From: an uncultured Eubacteriales bacterium
GTDB lineage: Bacteria > Bacillota > Clostridia > Christensenellales > CAG-138
Direction of reading: 5' to 3'
DNA: 54,162 nt
Assembly (NCBI GenBank): GCA_900543475.1
Contig: UQRU01000005.1
Location: 1 to 54,162, forward strand
A program made the translations under genes and the position numbers. Position 1 is the first letter of the stretch; every line of letters starts with the position of its first letter. Below the pieces are notes generated by a model. It saw only the letters and a program-made list of their open reading frames with translations. It did no database searches and was not told where the DNA came from. This document shows positions 39,209 to 48,776 of this stretch, piece after piece.

Positions 39209-42094
39209 ATGCAGGATAATACCCGAAAAAAGTTGGCTCTGATCTTGGGGGCGGCCTGTTTATTATTGGCCGCCCTGTGCTGGGTTTTTAGGCCGCTGTT
39301 TACCGATGCGCCCTTTTCCACGGCCTACGCCTTTGACGGGCCATCGGGGGTATTTCCTGGGGAAAGCGGCCGGCTGTATATCATCGACCAGGGGAAAAAG
39401 ACCGTGCTCATCACCGATGGGCAGGGCAAGCTCCTGCGCAGCATCGACTGCGGGACGGATGGCGATTCGGAGCCCTATTACGCCTCCCTGGTGGCGGAAG
39501 GGGCGGACGGCAGCATCTACGTGGCGGATACCCGCTACGCCGGCCAGGGGACCCGCATTAGCCAAGAGCGCATCTTCCGCTATGACGCGGACGGGGAAAA
39601 CGGCACCTGCATCTACCTGATCGATTACGAAGCCATCGAGCAGGAAGCGCCCCTGCAATACGGCAACATCCTCTCCCTCCGGGAGGAGAACGGGGCCCTG
39701 GTCTTTACCCGGAAAACCGATAACGGGTTGGCGGTATGCCAGCTGGACCTGGCCAGCGGCCGGCTCCAAAGCGCCGGCTATGACCTGCCCGGGCAATATA
39801 TCTCCGACGCGGACGCGGAACCCGGCACCCTGCGGCCCATCTTCACCAACCGGCTGGGCCAGGTTTGCACGGTAACGGATGGCGCGACGGAGGTGCTGCT
39901 GGACGAGGGCCGTACCTCCTGGATGCTGTGCGCGGAGGAAGGACGGATCTATTATTCGGACATCGCGGCCAACGCGGTGCTGTGTTATGACCTGGAAACC
40001 GGCCGGGAGGAGATCGTGCTGGAGGCGCCGGATATCCTCTACGGGGTGCAGACCGCGGGGGGCCGGCTTTATACCACGGACTATATGGGCTATTACATGC
40101 TGGAGGATGGGGAGGCGTCCTATGTGGACGCCCTGACCTATAGCCAGCCCTTGCTGCGGTGCGCCCTGTGGGCCGCCCTGTTCCTGGGCGGGCTGCTGGC
40201 GGTGGCGGTGGCGTACCTGCTCCTGGCGCCGGCGCTCCATAGGCCCAAGAGCGAATTGTTCCAGCGGATGGCCATTGTGCTGGGGGTTTCCCTTTGCATG
40301 GGCTGCCTGGTGGGGTATATCACCATCACCCAGATGGTATCCAACCAAAAGGCCACGGTGATGGAGCAGCTGAACCTGTTTTGCGACATTCTGGTGGAAA
40401 ACACCGATACCGAGGCCCTGGCCAATATCGATTCCCTGGCGGACTACAAGGGGGCGGATTTCAACCAGGTAAAGGAGCCCCTGGACGCCCTGACCCGGAT
40501 GGGCTATGAAAACGGGATGTATTATTACTACGCCATCTACAGCACGGATGGGGAGATCATCTATACCATCATGGACTTCGAGGAGACCCTGCCCGCCCGG
40601 TATCCGGTGTATGCCTACGGGGAGGAAGGGTATACGGAGGTGCTGTCCGACGGGGAGAGCGTGGAGTTTGGGGGCGATGTAAGCTCCTATGGGTCCTGGG
40701 CCTTTGTGCTCAAGCCCATCCGAAATGCGGCCGGAGAGCCCATGGCCATTATGGAGGTGGGCACCAATTTGGACGATCTGGATTCCCAGATCCAGGAATT
40801 GGTGAAAGAGGTGGCCCTAACCATCCTATCCATGGCGGTGGTGCTGCTGATGATCATCGTGGAGATCATCTTCTATGCGGAGCATCGGGAGCGCAAGCGC
40901 AAGAACCTGGCCCTGCCGGGGCTGGCGGCCCAGTTCCCCCTGCGGCTGCTGATCTTCCTGGCATATCTGGTGGATTGCATGCAGGATGCCTTTGTGTCCA
41001 TCCTGGCCAACCAGCTGTATACCCCCATCCTGGGCATCCCCCAGAGCGTAGGCGCAGCCCTACCCCTTTCGGCCCAGGTGTTTGCAGCCGCCGTAATGGC
41101 TTTCCTGGGCGGCGGGCTCAGCCGCAAGGCGGGCGTGAAAAAGACCCTGGTGGGCGGGTTCCTGCTGGAGATCACCGGCTGCCTCCTGTGCGGGGCTGGG
41201 GGCACCTATTTCTCCCTGTTGGGAGGCAAGGCCGTTATCGGTATGGGCCTAGGGCTGATCATCGTCAGCTTGAACGCCATTGCAGCCCGGGGCGAGGATG
41301 AGGCGGAAAGCGCCAAGGCCTTTACGGACATCAGCGCGGGCACCCTGGCAGGGGTTACCGCCGGCGCCGGCGTAGGCTCCATCATCCTGTCCTTTGGCCA
41401 TTACTCTATGGTCTATTTCGCGGGCGCGGCCATCCTGCTCATCGGCTTGGCGCTTAGCTTCTCCGGCCGGGATTACAAAGAAGTGGCTGTGGCTAAGGTC
41501 AAAGAAGAAGTGGGCTTCTTCCGCTTCCTGTTCAACCGGCAGGTCATTACCTTCCTGCTGCTGATGCTGCTGCCCTTCTTAATGGGGCTATCCTTCCGGG
41601 AGTACTTCTTCCCCATCTACGCGGCGGAGCTGGGTATGAGCGAGACCATGATCGGCCGGTTGTATTTGATCTGCGGCCTGTTGGTGATTTACGCAGGGCC
41701 CCAGCTCACCGGCAAGCTGATCGCCCGACTGGGCGGCAAGTGGACGGTGACCTTGGCCAGCGCCTTGATCATTGCGGCCCCCTTGCTCTATGTGGCGATC
41801 CCCACCCTGGCCACCACCATTGTGGGCGTCCTGCTGCTTTCCGTGGCCATTTCCTTTGGCTATGCGGCCCAGTCCACCTACTATTCCGAGCTGCCCAGCG
41901 TGGAGCATTATGGCGGCGGACGGGCCATGGGAATTTATTCCCTGTTTGAAAATATCGGCCAAACCATCGGGCCGATGATATACGGCCTTGCGATGATGCT
42001 GGGATACCGTTCCGGCCTAGGGCTCATAGGCGGCGCAATGTTAGCCTTGCTGTTGCTGTTCTTAGCTTGTAACGGTAAGAAAAAAGATTCTTGA
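39209..42094 (+). CDS. Propeller-sensor-MFS fusion protein
   Basis: A 961-aa membrane protein with an unusual layout. An N-terminal signal-anchor (residues 8-28) is followed by an outside beta-propeller-like domain (30-305, repeats such as GRLYIIDQGKKTVLITDGQG). Two TMs come next (about 315-337 and 353-376), then a Cache-like outside sensor (380-530; YYYYAIYSTDGEIIYTIMDF) and another TM (about 534-557). The C-terminal 390 residues form a major-facilitator transporter (about 12 TMs). The MFS part may transport or may have become a signalling platform. GGAGG lies 7 nt before the ATG. Confidence 0.8.
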   Translation: MQDNTRKKLALILGAACLLLAALCWVFRPLFTDAPFSTAYAFDGPSGVFPGESGRLYIIDQGKKTVLITDGQGKLLRSIDCGTDGDSEPYYASLVAEGADGSIYVADTRYAGQGTRISQERIFRYDADGENGTCIYLIDYEAIEQEAPLQYGNILSLREENGALVFTRKTDNGLAVCQLDLASGRLQSAGYDLPGQYISDADAEPGTLRPIFTNRLGQVCTVTDGATEVLLDEGRTSWMLCAEEGRIYYSDIAANAVLCYDLETGREEIVLEAPDILYGVQTAGGRLYTTDYMGYYMLEDGEASYVDALTYSQPLLRCALWAALFLGGLLAVAVAYLLLAPALHRPKSELFQRMAIVLGVSLCMGCLVGYITITQMVSNQKATVMEQLNLFCDILVENTDTEALANIDSLADYKGADFNQVKEPLDALTRMGYENGMYYYYAIYSTDGEIIYTIMDFEETLPARYPVYAYGEEGYTEVLSDGESVEFGGDVSSYGSWAFVLKPIRNAAGEPMAIMEVGTNLDDLDSQIQELVKEVALTILSMAVVLLMIIVEIIFYAEHRERKRKNLALPGLAAQFPLRLLIFLAYLVDCMQDAFVSILANQLYTPILGIPQSVGAALPLSAQVFAAAVMAFLGGGLSRKAGVKKTLVGGFLLEITGCLLCGAGGTYFSLLGGKAVIGMGLGLIIVSLNAIAARGEDEAESAKAFTDISAGTLAGVTAGAGVGSIILSFGHYSMVYFAGAAILLIGLALSFSGRDYKEVAVAKVKEEVGFFRFLFNRQVITFLLLMLLPFLMGLSFREYFFPIYAAELGMSETMIGRLYLICGLLVIYAGPQLTGKLIARLGGKWTVTLASALIIAAPLLYVAIPTLATTIVGVLLLSVAISFGYAAQSTYYSELPSVEHYGGGRAMGIYSLFENIGQTIGPMIYGLAMMLGYRSGLGLIGGAMLALLLLFLACNGKKKDS

Positions 42095-42125
42095 TTAGGC
42101 AAAGGACGGGGGAGAAAAGAAAACC

Positions 42126-42722
42126 ATGAAGGAACGGAATGTGGAGCTAGAATATCAACGGGTGACCAAGGCGGACTTGCCCATTATGATCGCCCTGTAT
42201 GACGAGTATCTAAACGGCGGCGATTCCAGCACCGAACATCTGCGTAAAGCAATTGCAGAGGATGGATATATTGGTGTAAAATGTGTAGATAAAGCACAGG
42301 GAGACCGGTTTGTAGGCGTGTTTTCTTGCTTGCCGGGGATTTGTTTTACCTATGACCATCCGGAGCTGGAAGCCTTTGTGGAGAGCCGCTGGGGCGGAAC
42401 AAAGCTTTATTCGGGAGATATCCTGGTGGTGCTGCCCGAGTATCGGGGGTATGGGGTAGCCCGGGAGCTGACGAAGCAATTGCGGGTGGCCCTGATCCAA
42501 GAAGGGGTGGAAAACCTGCTGGTAGAAATGTGGAATCCGCTAAATTTAGGGGATCTACCCGCAGGAGGCATCATGAAATACCTGGGAGAATTCAGTTGGA
42601 TAGAGGATATGCCAGATTTTTATAAGGATTTATATGCCCATGGGATGACTTGCCCAGATTGCGGGGATGGTCCTTGCCGTTGCGGCGCGACCGTGGGTAT
42701 GATCCCGCTGGTGGATCGGTAA
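42126..42722 (+). CDS. GNAT-family N-acetyltransferase
   Basis: A 198-aa protein. The acetyl-CoA-binding segment VVLPEYRGYGVARELTKQLR (about residues 101-120) is the classic motif A of GNAT enzymes. The C-terminus has a small cysteine cluster (CPDCGDGPCRCG) that could bind zinc. The substrate is unknown. It may be cotranscribed with the sensor-transporter before it and the SpoIIE-like gene after it. Confidence 0.82.
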   Translation: MKERNVELEYQRVTKADLPIMIALYDEYLNGGDSSTEHLRKAIAEDGYIGVKCVDKAQGDRFVGVFSCLPGICFTYDHPELEAFVESRWGGTKLYSGDILVVLPEYRGYGVARELTKQLRVALIQEGVENLLVEMWNPLNLGDLPAGGIMKYLGEFSWIEDMPDFYKDLYAHGMTCPDCGDGPCRCGATVGMIPLVDR

Positions 42723-42750
42723 CCGAAAACGGAATGAAAAGGGTAGGTAT

Positions 42751-44742
42751 ATGAAAAAACGATTTAAAACCATTGGCATGAAGCTAGCGGTACTGGTGAC
42801 CCTGTTTTCGCTGATACTCTGTATCGCCATCGGGGTATTTAGCTATCTGGTATCCTGGCGGGAGTATACGGATTTTTATTCCCAAAAGGCCCAGGAGACC
42901 GCTGCTTTAGCCGCGACCTTCGTGGATGGGGATAAAATCGGTACCTACCTGGAAACCGGGGAAATCGACGACTATTACGAATCCCTACGTACCATATTCA
43001 ACAATATCAAGCAGGAGCAAAACGTCCTATACCTATATATCTTCAAGCCGGATGAAACCAGCTTTACATACATTTTGGAAGCGCAGATCCCCACGGATGA
43101 TCCGGAAAACATTTCGCAAATGGGGGATATCTACGAATACCAGGAAGCAGAGCTGGAAAACCTGCTGCCGGACGTGGAGGCAAAGAAGGCTTCCACGGAA
43201 AAGCTCATTGCATATAACCCAGCCTATGGGGCGGGGGTTATGGCCTGGGCGCCTGTGTTGGATAGCCAGGGGAATGTGGCAGCCTATGTGGAGGCGGACC
43301 TTTCCCTGTACATGGTGCTTAGCAAACTGCGCTCATACGTACTCAATCTGATCCTAATCTGCTGTATCATCATTTTAGCAGGCGGCGTAGTGCTCATCGC
43401 CATGAACCGGCGCATGGTCGCCCAGCCTATGGCACAGCTTACCCGGAACGTGCTGGAGTTTGCCAGCGGGGAAAGCCTGGCTTATCCCAGCGATGCGATC
43501 CAGACCGGGGATGAAATGCAATCCCTGTCAGAGGCCTTTGGCAAGATGGCCAAGGACATTGATAACTATACCAAGAACCTGGCGGCGGTGGCGGCGGATA
43601 AGGAGCGGATCGCCACGGAGCTAAGCCTTGCTACGGACATTCAGATCTCCCTGTTGCCCCGTGCATTCCCCGCCTTCCCCAACCGGGATGAGTTCGATAT
43701 CTATGCCCAGCTACAGCCTGCAAAAGTGGTAGGCGGAGACTTTTATGATTTCTTCCTGATCGACCAGAACCATCTGGGGGTGGTAACAGGCGGCGTATCC
43801 GGCAAAGGAATTCCGGCTGCGCTGTTCATGGTGGTGGCAAAGACCATTATCAAGAACCAGATGATGACGGGTATGGACATTGAAGAAGCCATGAGCGTGA
43901 TCAATACCCGGCTGTTTGAGAGCAAGACCCCCGGGGTGGTAGTGCAGGCATTTGTGGGCGTATTGGATACCCGGAACGGGAATTTCAGCTATGTAAATGC
44001 AGGCCAGGCAGCGCCTTTGTATATGCGAAAAGACCGCCCGTTTGCCTATTTGGAAGGGCAACAAATGGGGGCCTTGGCCGAAACGGAGAACGTGCGTTAC
44101 CGGAAGATGGAACTTACCTTCCGGCAGGGGGATAGGCTGGTGCTATGCTCCAATGGAGTATTTGAGGCCCAGAACCCCCAGGGGCAGGAATTTGGGAAAG
44201 AAAAGCTGCGTAAGGACCTTAATGCCCGGCGGAGCAAGCTAAACGATCTCAAGACGTTGGTAAACGTAATTTGCGACGATGTATCCGCTTACGAGGAAGC
44301 GCCATATCATCAGGATGACGTGACGGTTTTGGCGTTGGCCTATCATAAGGGAGATCGGGCCCGGGCCGAAATATCCGTGCGGGCCAGAGAGGATGGCTTC
44401 CCCCAGGCCCAACGGTTCCTACGCCGGCAGCTGGAGGAAAATGGTTTAGGCGGCGCCTTCTATGCGAAAATGAGCGTGGCCACCGAGGAGGCTTTCTCCA
44501 TGGCGGTGCGCAACACAGGCGGCCGTGGTGAGATCGTGGTTCGCTGTGCGGTGGATGAAACCCCCGACGGCCAGCAGGTCACGGTGACGATCCTATACGC
44601 CGGCCCGCAGGCAAATCCCCTGCTGGAACAGACCGGCGTACAGCAAGATGCCCTAGCTTTTATCCAGCGCAGCATGGATACCGTGTCCTATCGGTACCAG
44701 GACGGCCGAAATGAGATTAGCTTGCAAAAGCGGGCGGAATGA
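42751..44742 (+). CDS. HAMP-SpoIIE-HATPase protein with substituted metal ligands
   Basis: A 663-aa membrane protein: TM1 (8-32), outside sensor (33-195), TM2 (about 196-216), HAMP, SpoIIE/PP2C domain (about 295-535) and a C-terminal HATPase_c-like domain. The first Asp of the phosphatase is kept (VGGDFYDFF), as is the last (HQDDVTVLAL). The Asp of the DVSGKG motif is Gly (TGGVSGKG), and the Asp of the TDG motif is Asn (CSNGVFEAQN). The HATPase part also lacks the usual D.G box (LYAGPQANPL). It may be a signalling pseudoenzyme or a weak phosphatase. Confidence 0.85.
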   Translation: MKKRFKTIGMKLAVLVTLFSLILCIAIGVFSYLVSWREYTDFYSQKAQETAALAATFVDGDKIGTYLETGEIDDYYESLRTIFNNIKQEQNVLYLYIFKPDETSFTYILEAQIPTDDPENISQMGDIYEYQEAELENLLPDVEAKKASTEKLIAYNPAYGAGVMAWAPVLDSQGNVAAYVEADLSLYMVLSKLRSYVLNLILICCIIILAGGVVLIAMNRRMVAQPMAQLTRNVLEFASGESLAYPSDAIQTGDEMQSLSEAFGKMAKDIDNYTKNLAAVAADKERIATELSLATDIQISLLPRAFPAFPNRDEFDIYAQLQPAKVVGGDFYDFFLIDQNHLGVVTGGVSGKGIPAALFMVVAKTIIKNQMMTGMDIEEAMSVINTRLFESKTPGVVVQAFVGVLDTRNGNFSYVNAGQAAPLYMRKDRPFAYLEGQQMGALAETENVRYRKMELTFRQGDRLVLCSNGVFEAQNPQGQEFGKEKLRKDLNARRSKLNDLKTLVNVICDDVSAYEEAPYHQDDVTVLALAYHKGDRARAEISVRAREDGFPQAQRFLRRQLEENGLGGAFYAKMSVATEEAFSMAVRNTGGRGEIVVRCAVDETPDGQQVTVTILYAGPQANPLLEQTGVQQDALAFIQRSMDTVSYRYQDGRNEISLQKRAE

Positions 44743-44758
44743 CCTCGTAAACCCGTAT

Positions 44759-44796
44759 AAAGGCCTGGGCGCAGGTTTGTCTGCGCCCCGGCCTTT
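44759..44796 (+). terminator. Terminator after the SpoIIE-like gene
   Basis: A 16-position stem with one mismatch (44759-44774 with 44781-44796) and a 6-nt loop lies 17 bp after the stop codon. The T tract is short (TTTGTGTTG), so efficiency is uncertain. Confidence 0.7.
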
Positions 44797-45654
44797 GTGT
44801 TGAGGAGTTTGCTCTGCTGTATGAGGCAGCATACGATCGAGGCGGTCTTCGATTCCAGTTAAGGCGAATCTTCGTTTTGGTTTCATTGCCTTTCCCATAA
44901 TCTGCCCATACCAGTAATATAATTCTTGCTTAAACCAGCTCCTTTTACCCAATCCCCCTTTTAACCGGCAATCCCCACTTTCTGCTTGGTGATGATGCAT
45001 TGCAGCCGAACTGCTCTCTTATGATTTGTGGTATGCAGCGCCGTATACGGGTTGCCGTTCTTTGGTGCCAGGAAAGCCCCGACTTCTTCCAGATGACGTT
45101 TGACCTGCGCAGATATCAGGCCGCTTTTCACGCAAATTATTTCTGCGCATCCAGGAGCAGGTGATTATAGTACAGCTTTTCCTCTTTGCACTACTTCCGA
45201 TTTCCATGGCGCCGATTGGCGATCCTCTCTTTACAAACTGCAATGTTTCCCGCTTTGAAGGCATTGCTGTAGCCCATTTCGGGCGCAGGCAAGCAAGCAG
45301 CGCGGAAGAAGGCTTTCAGCTTCCATGGAATATGAGGCTCGCTTTATATATTGCAGACGAAGGAGGCCCCTAGAAAGAATTATAGCAGCTACTGTGCTCG
45401 AAACGGTGCAGGAGGTAGGAAATATGGGCCCGTCTATTCTGACGCGGCGTTGGCGGATCTTCCAGGGGAGCCGCCCTATTATAGTGGCTTATATGTTCCC
45501 TGGCAGAAGGGACGCGTTAGCCCAGGGATGGGTGGCTTTAAAATGTGTGAAATACTTTTTGAAAGGGTTGTAATATAGTATAATAATAGAAACCTGGGTT
45601 GCGCCTTCTTTCCGGCGGACGTGGAGCCTGGGCTGATGCTGGCTAGGGAAAAGG
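44797..45654. other. Gene-poor stretch with decayed coding fragments
   Basis: About 860 bp without a convincing intact gene and with lower G+C than the surroundings. On the minus strand a coding-like remnant of about 57 codons ends at the stop 44961-44963 (LEEVGAFLAPKNGNPYTALH) but has no start. A second minus-strand piece (KRSWFKQELYYWYGQIMGKA) lies next to it in another frame. On the plus strand an ATG at 45424 follows CAGGAGG and could start a 49-aa peptide (ends CVKYFLKGL), which I do not trust. It looks like frameshifted debris of an old gene or element. Confidence 0.5.
45556..45584 (+). promoter_or_regulatory. Possible promoter of the LuxR-type regulator
   Basis: A perfect TATAAT (45579-45584) with a weak -35 (TTTTTG, 45556-45561) 17 bp upstream, about 70 bp before the start codon. 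Confidence 0.45.
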
Positions 45655-47058
45655 GTGAGAAACATAGAACATATCCATATGGATACTCCATCGCATATAC
45701 GATTTATGGGAGCCGTTCAGTTCGGCGTGTTTTTTTTCGCCTTTATGCTGGGGGAGACCATGGTCAACGATCAGGCCGCCCGATTTTTCACGCCCCAGAT
45801 GGTGAATATGGTCTACGCTGGTGGCATCGCCTGCACAGGCTTGGGTTGCCTATCCTTCGGCCTGGTGCAAAAGCGGTGGAATACCCCTGTTGCCAGGCAG
45901 GCTTGGTTGGCGGCGGCAGGGGGGACAGCCGTGGCCTGCGGGGCGGGGGTAGCGCTGCTGCACGAGCCCGGCTGGCTGTTGGCCGCCTCCTTCCTTATGC
46001 TGCTTTCCTTCGGCTATATGGGCGGCGCCGTGCATCATGCCCTGAGTATGGCCTTTGCCGGCCGGGACACCATGGGCCGGGCAGTGGGCATTTCCGCGGC
46101 AGCAGGGGTTTTATTGCAATATCTGGTGCAAAGTCTGGCACAGGATATGACCGTCCCCTTTATGGTGAGCATCGGCCTGAGCATCGGCCTGCTGGTGTTT
46201 TTCCCCAACCGGCCCATGGAGCAGCTTGGGACCCCCAACGCCTCCCGGCCTGAGACCAACCGCCGCCATGCCGCCTGCCTGATCGTGGCGACTGCGCTGC
46301 TCACCATCCTGCTCAGCCTCAACGACGGCGTCGTGGTCAGTATGCACGCCAGCGGCCAGGTGGCGCTCTTTGGGCCTGTGCGGCTGTTTTATTGCCTGGG
46401 GCTGATCTTGGCAGGCTTCGTGGCGGATAGGAAGCAGCGCAGGCTCTTGCCCATCAGCACCCTGTTCATGCAGCTGTTCACCATCCTGCTCCCCGCCCTC
46501 CTGGGGAACGCCCTGTATCATAGCAATATGGCCTTGATGTATTTTTGCAGCGGGTTTTATGTGATCTTCTTTACCGTTTCCTTCCTGGCCTTTGCCCCGG
46601 ATACTAAGGACCCGGCCCTGTGGGCCTCCATGGGGCGTGCAGTGCGTAGCTTGACGACCGCTATCGTGGTGACGCCTATCCCCCTTCTGTTTGCCCGCTT
46701 TGGGTCCTTGGGGATGACGGCCCTTAGTTGCCTGCTGGTGGCGGCGCTGCTTCCGGTGGTCTGGGCTTTGCCGGACGGCAGCCAGCATCGGCCGCTGCCG
46801 GAAGGTCAGGCCCATAAGCCTGCCTCCCGGGAAGCCCATCAAATCGCCTTTTCTGAGAAATATCGCCTTACCCCCAGGGAACAGGAGGTATTTGCCCGCT
46901 TGATCAGCACCGAGGAGAGTATCCAGCAGATCGCGGAGGGCCTGTACATCTCCCGGCGCACTTGCCAACGGCACATTACAGCCATCTATGAAAAGATCGG
47001 GGTCAGATCCCGTATGGGGCTGTATCAGCTCTTTGTGGAAGAACAGGGGAAGCCTTGA
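45655..47058 (+). CDS. LuxR-type regulator with transporter-like membrane domain
   Basis: A 467-aa protein. Residues about 15-385 are a multi-pass (10-12 TM) MFS-like domain. Residues about 400-463 are a LuxR helix-turn-helix (YRLTPREQEVFARLI; EGLYISRRTCQRHITAIYEK). Such membrane-bound LuxR proteins are common in gut Actinobacteria and Firmicutes, where the membrane part is thought to sense small molecules. GTG 45655 has AGGG 6 nt upstream. An ATG at 45679 is the alternative. Its strong terminator separates it from the FHA-kinase operon, which it may control (inference). Confidence 0.85.
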   Translation: MRNIEHIHMDTPSHIRFMGAVQFGVFFFAFMLGETMVNDQAARFFTPQMVNMVYAGGIACTGLGCLSFGLVQKRWNTPVARQAWLAAAGGTAVACGAGVALLHEPGWLLAASFLMLLSFGYMGGAVHHALSMAFAGRDTMGRAVGISAAAGVLLQYLVQSLAQDMTVPFMVSIGLSIGLLVFFPNRPMEQLGTPNASRPETNRRHAACLIVATALLTILLSLNDGVVVSMHASGQVALFGPVRLFYCLGLILAGFVADRKQRRLLPISTLFMQLFTILLPALLGNALYHSNMALMYFCSGFYVIFFTVSFLAFAPDTKDPALWASMGRAVRSLTTAIVVTPIPLLFARFGSLGMTALSCLLVAALLPVVWALPDGSQHRPLPEGQAHKPASREAHQIAFSEKYRLTPREQEVFARLISTEESIQQIAEGLYISRRTCQRHITAIYEKIGVRSRMGLYQLFVEEQGKP

Positions 47059-47124
47059 CCCGCTGTTCCCATGGAGTTCTGCCGCCTGTTTTTTTGAGGG
47101 AAAAGCCTTTCCCACCCCCATTTG

Positions 47125-47158
47125 ACGGTTTGGCGCATCTGCGCCAGGCCGTTTTTTT
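47125..47158 (+). terminator. Rho-independent terminator of the LuxR-type gene
   Basis: A 13-position stem (47125-47137 with 47140-47152), with two G-U pairs and a tight loop, is followed directly by seven T residues (47152-47158). It is the best terminator in the window. Confidence 0.9.
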
Positions 47159-47309
47159 ATGTTGGCGTTGGTGCGGCATATACAAACGCGGCCCCTGGGT
47201 GTAGCGTATACCATATAGAAGGGGATCGCGCTTGGACGCGGCGCCTGCATATCTGGGAAAAGGAAACAGCCTGTCTTAACATGTGAGGATTCTTAAGGAG
47301 GAACAGGAT

Positions 47310-47855
47310 ATGAAGCAATGTGACAACGGCCATTTTTACGATGAAAACCGATTCGAGAGCTGCCCCTATTGCCAGGAAGGGGCAGGCGTGGGCAGGACCG
47401 TGGCCGCAGGGGCGGTGGATAAGACGGTAGCCGCCATGCCGGGTGGCGTGCCAGAGGCGGATCGGGGCAAAACCGTGGGCATCATCCAGAAAAAGATCGG
47501 CATAGACCCGGCGGTGGGGTTTCTCATCTGCGTCAGCGGGCCCCATCGGGGCGCGGATTTCAAGCTGGTGGCGGGCAGGAACTTCATCGGTAGGGCTGCG
47601 GCCATGGACGTATCCCTGGCGGACGACGATACGGTCTCCCGGGAGGGCCACGCCCTGGTCTCCTACGACGCCAAGCATAACCACTTTTCCGTGTCTCCCG
47701 GCCAAGGCCGGGGTATCACCTATTGCAACGACGAGCCGGTGGAGGGGGCGCGGCCCTTGCGCGCCTATGACGTGATCGAGGTGGGAAAGAGCAAGCTGGT
47801 GTTTCTGCCCCTGTGCGGGGAGAAGTTCCAGTGGACGGAATGGGCAGAGGAATAG
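47310..47855 (+). CDS. FHA-domain protein with N-terminal zinc ribbon
   Basis: A 181-aa protein from the ATG preceded by AAGGAGG. Residues 4-24 hold a zinc-ribbon-like CDNGHFYDENRFESCPYC. Residues about 85-165 form an FHA domain (FIGRAAAMDVSLADDDTVSR, then an H two residues later than usual), the phosphothreonine-binding fold. Thr-containing segments between them (GRTVAAGAVDKTVAAMPGG) could be kinase targets, as in Fha/GarA-type proteins. It is the first gene of an operon with a phosphatase and kinase, 3 bp before the next start. Confidence 0.87.
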   Translation: MKQCDNGHFYDENRFESCPYCQEGAGVGRTVAAGAVDKTVAAMPGGVPEADRGKTVGIIQKKIGIDPAVGFLICVSGPHRGADFKLVAGRNFIGRAAAMDVSLADDDTVSREGHALVSYDAKHNHFSVSPGQGRGITYCNDEPVEGARPLRAYDVIEVGKSKLVFLPLCGEKFQWTEWAEE

Positions 47856-47858
47856 TCC

Positions 47859-48776
47859 ATGGAGCGCATACTTGCCTGGCTGAACCACCCGTTGTCTTCG
47901 GAAGGGGGCATTCGCCTTTGGATGGCCCTTGGCGCCGGGTTGGTACTATTGGCCGCTATCCTGATCGGGGCGTTTCTGGGACGGCGGGCAAGGCGGCGGC
48001 ACAAGCCTCCGGAGCCTGTTACGCGGGAACCGAAGAAGCAGCCGGCCCTGGAGCTTGCCAACCTGCAGGGGATGGGGATGCGGGCCGAGCAGCAGGACGC
48101 CTTCGGCATGTCCCCGTTGGATCGGTATAAGGAAAACGGCCTGTTGGCCGTTCTGTGCGACGGCATGGGGGGCATGGCGGCGGGGGGCGCCATTGCGGCG
48201 GAGACCGTGGCCGGGCTGCTGGGGGCTTTCCCCTGGACGGATGACGGGCAGACATACCAGTGGATCGGGCAGCAAAGCCGCCGGATATACGACGGGTTCC
48301 GAGGCCAGGGGGGGACCACCCTGGTGGCGGCCCTGCTCCGGGGAGGACGGCTCTGGTTCTGGTGCGTCGGGGACAGCGACCTGTTCCTGCTGCGTCAGGG
48401 GGAGCTTTACGCCCTGCACATCCCCCAGGAATATAGATACGAGCTGGCCCTGCAGGCGCTGGAAGGGGGGACCTCCCTGGAGGCGGCATTCCTGGACCCC
48501 CAGGCTGGGGCCCTGACGGAGTATATCGGCAAAGAAGCGGTAACGTGCCGATATACCCGCATCCCCCTGGCGCTGGAACCAGAGGATACCCTGCTGCTAT
48601 GTTCCGACGGGGTGAGCGATACCCTTACCAGAAAGCAGCTAAGGGAGGCCTTGACATTGCCGCCCCAAGAGGCGTGCGACAGGCTGGAGGAAGCGATCCT
48701 GGCGGCGGGCCTGGCCGGCCAGGATAATTATACGGCCATCATTTTGCGATATCATGGGGAAGGAGAAGAGATCTAA
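47859..48776 (+). CDS. Membrane-anchored PP2C-family Ser/Thr phosphatase
   Basis: A 305-aa protein with one TM (about 21-41) and a cytoplasmic PP2C domain. Metal-binding motifs are intact: EQQDAFG, VLCDGMGGMAAGGAIA, LCSDGVSDTL and QDNYTAII. It would remove phosphate placed by the kinase at 50404, as PppA does for PpkA in type VI secretion. The stop codon abuts the next ATG. Confidence 0.9.
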   Translation: MERILAWLNHPLSSEGGIRLWMALGAGLVLLAAILIGAFLGRRARRRHKPPEPVTREPKKQPALELANLQGMGMRAEQQDAFGMSPLDRYKENGLLAVLCDGMGGMAAGGAIAAETVAGLLGAFPWTDDGQTYQWIGQQSRRIYDGFRGQGGTTLVAALLRGGRLWFWCVGDSDLFLLRQGELYALHIPQEYRYELALQALEGGTSLEAAFLDPQAGALTEYIGKEAVTCRYTRIPLALEPEDTLLLCSDGVSDTLTRKQLREALTLPPQEACDRLEEAILAAGLAGQDNYTAIILRYHGEGEEI

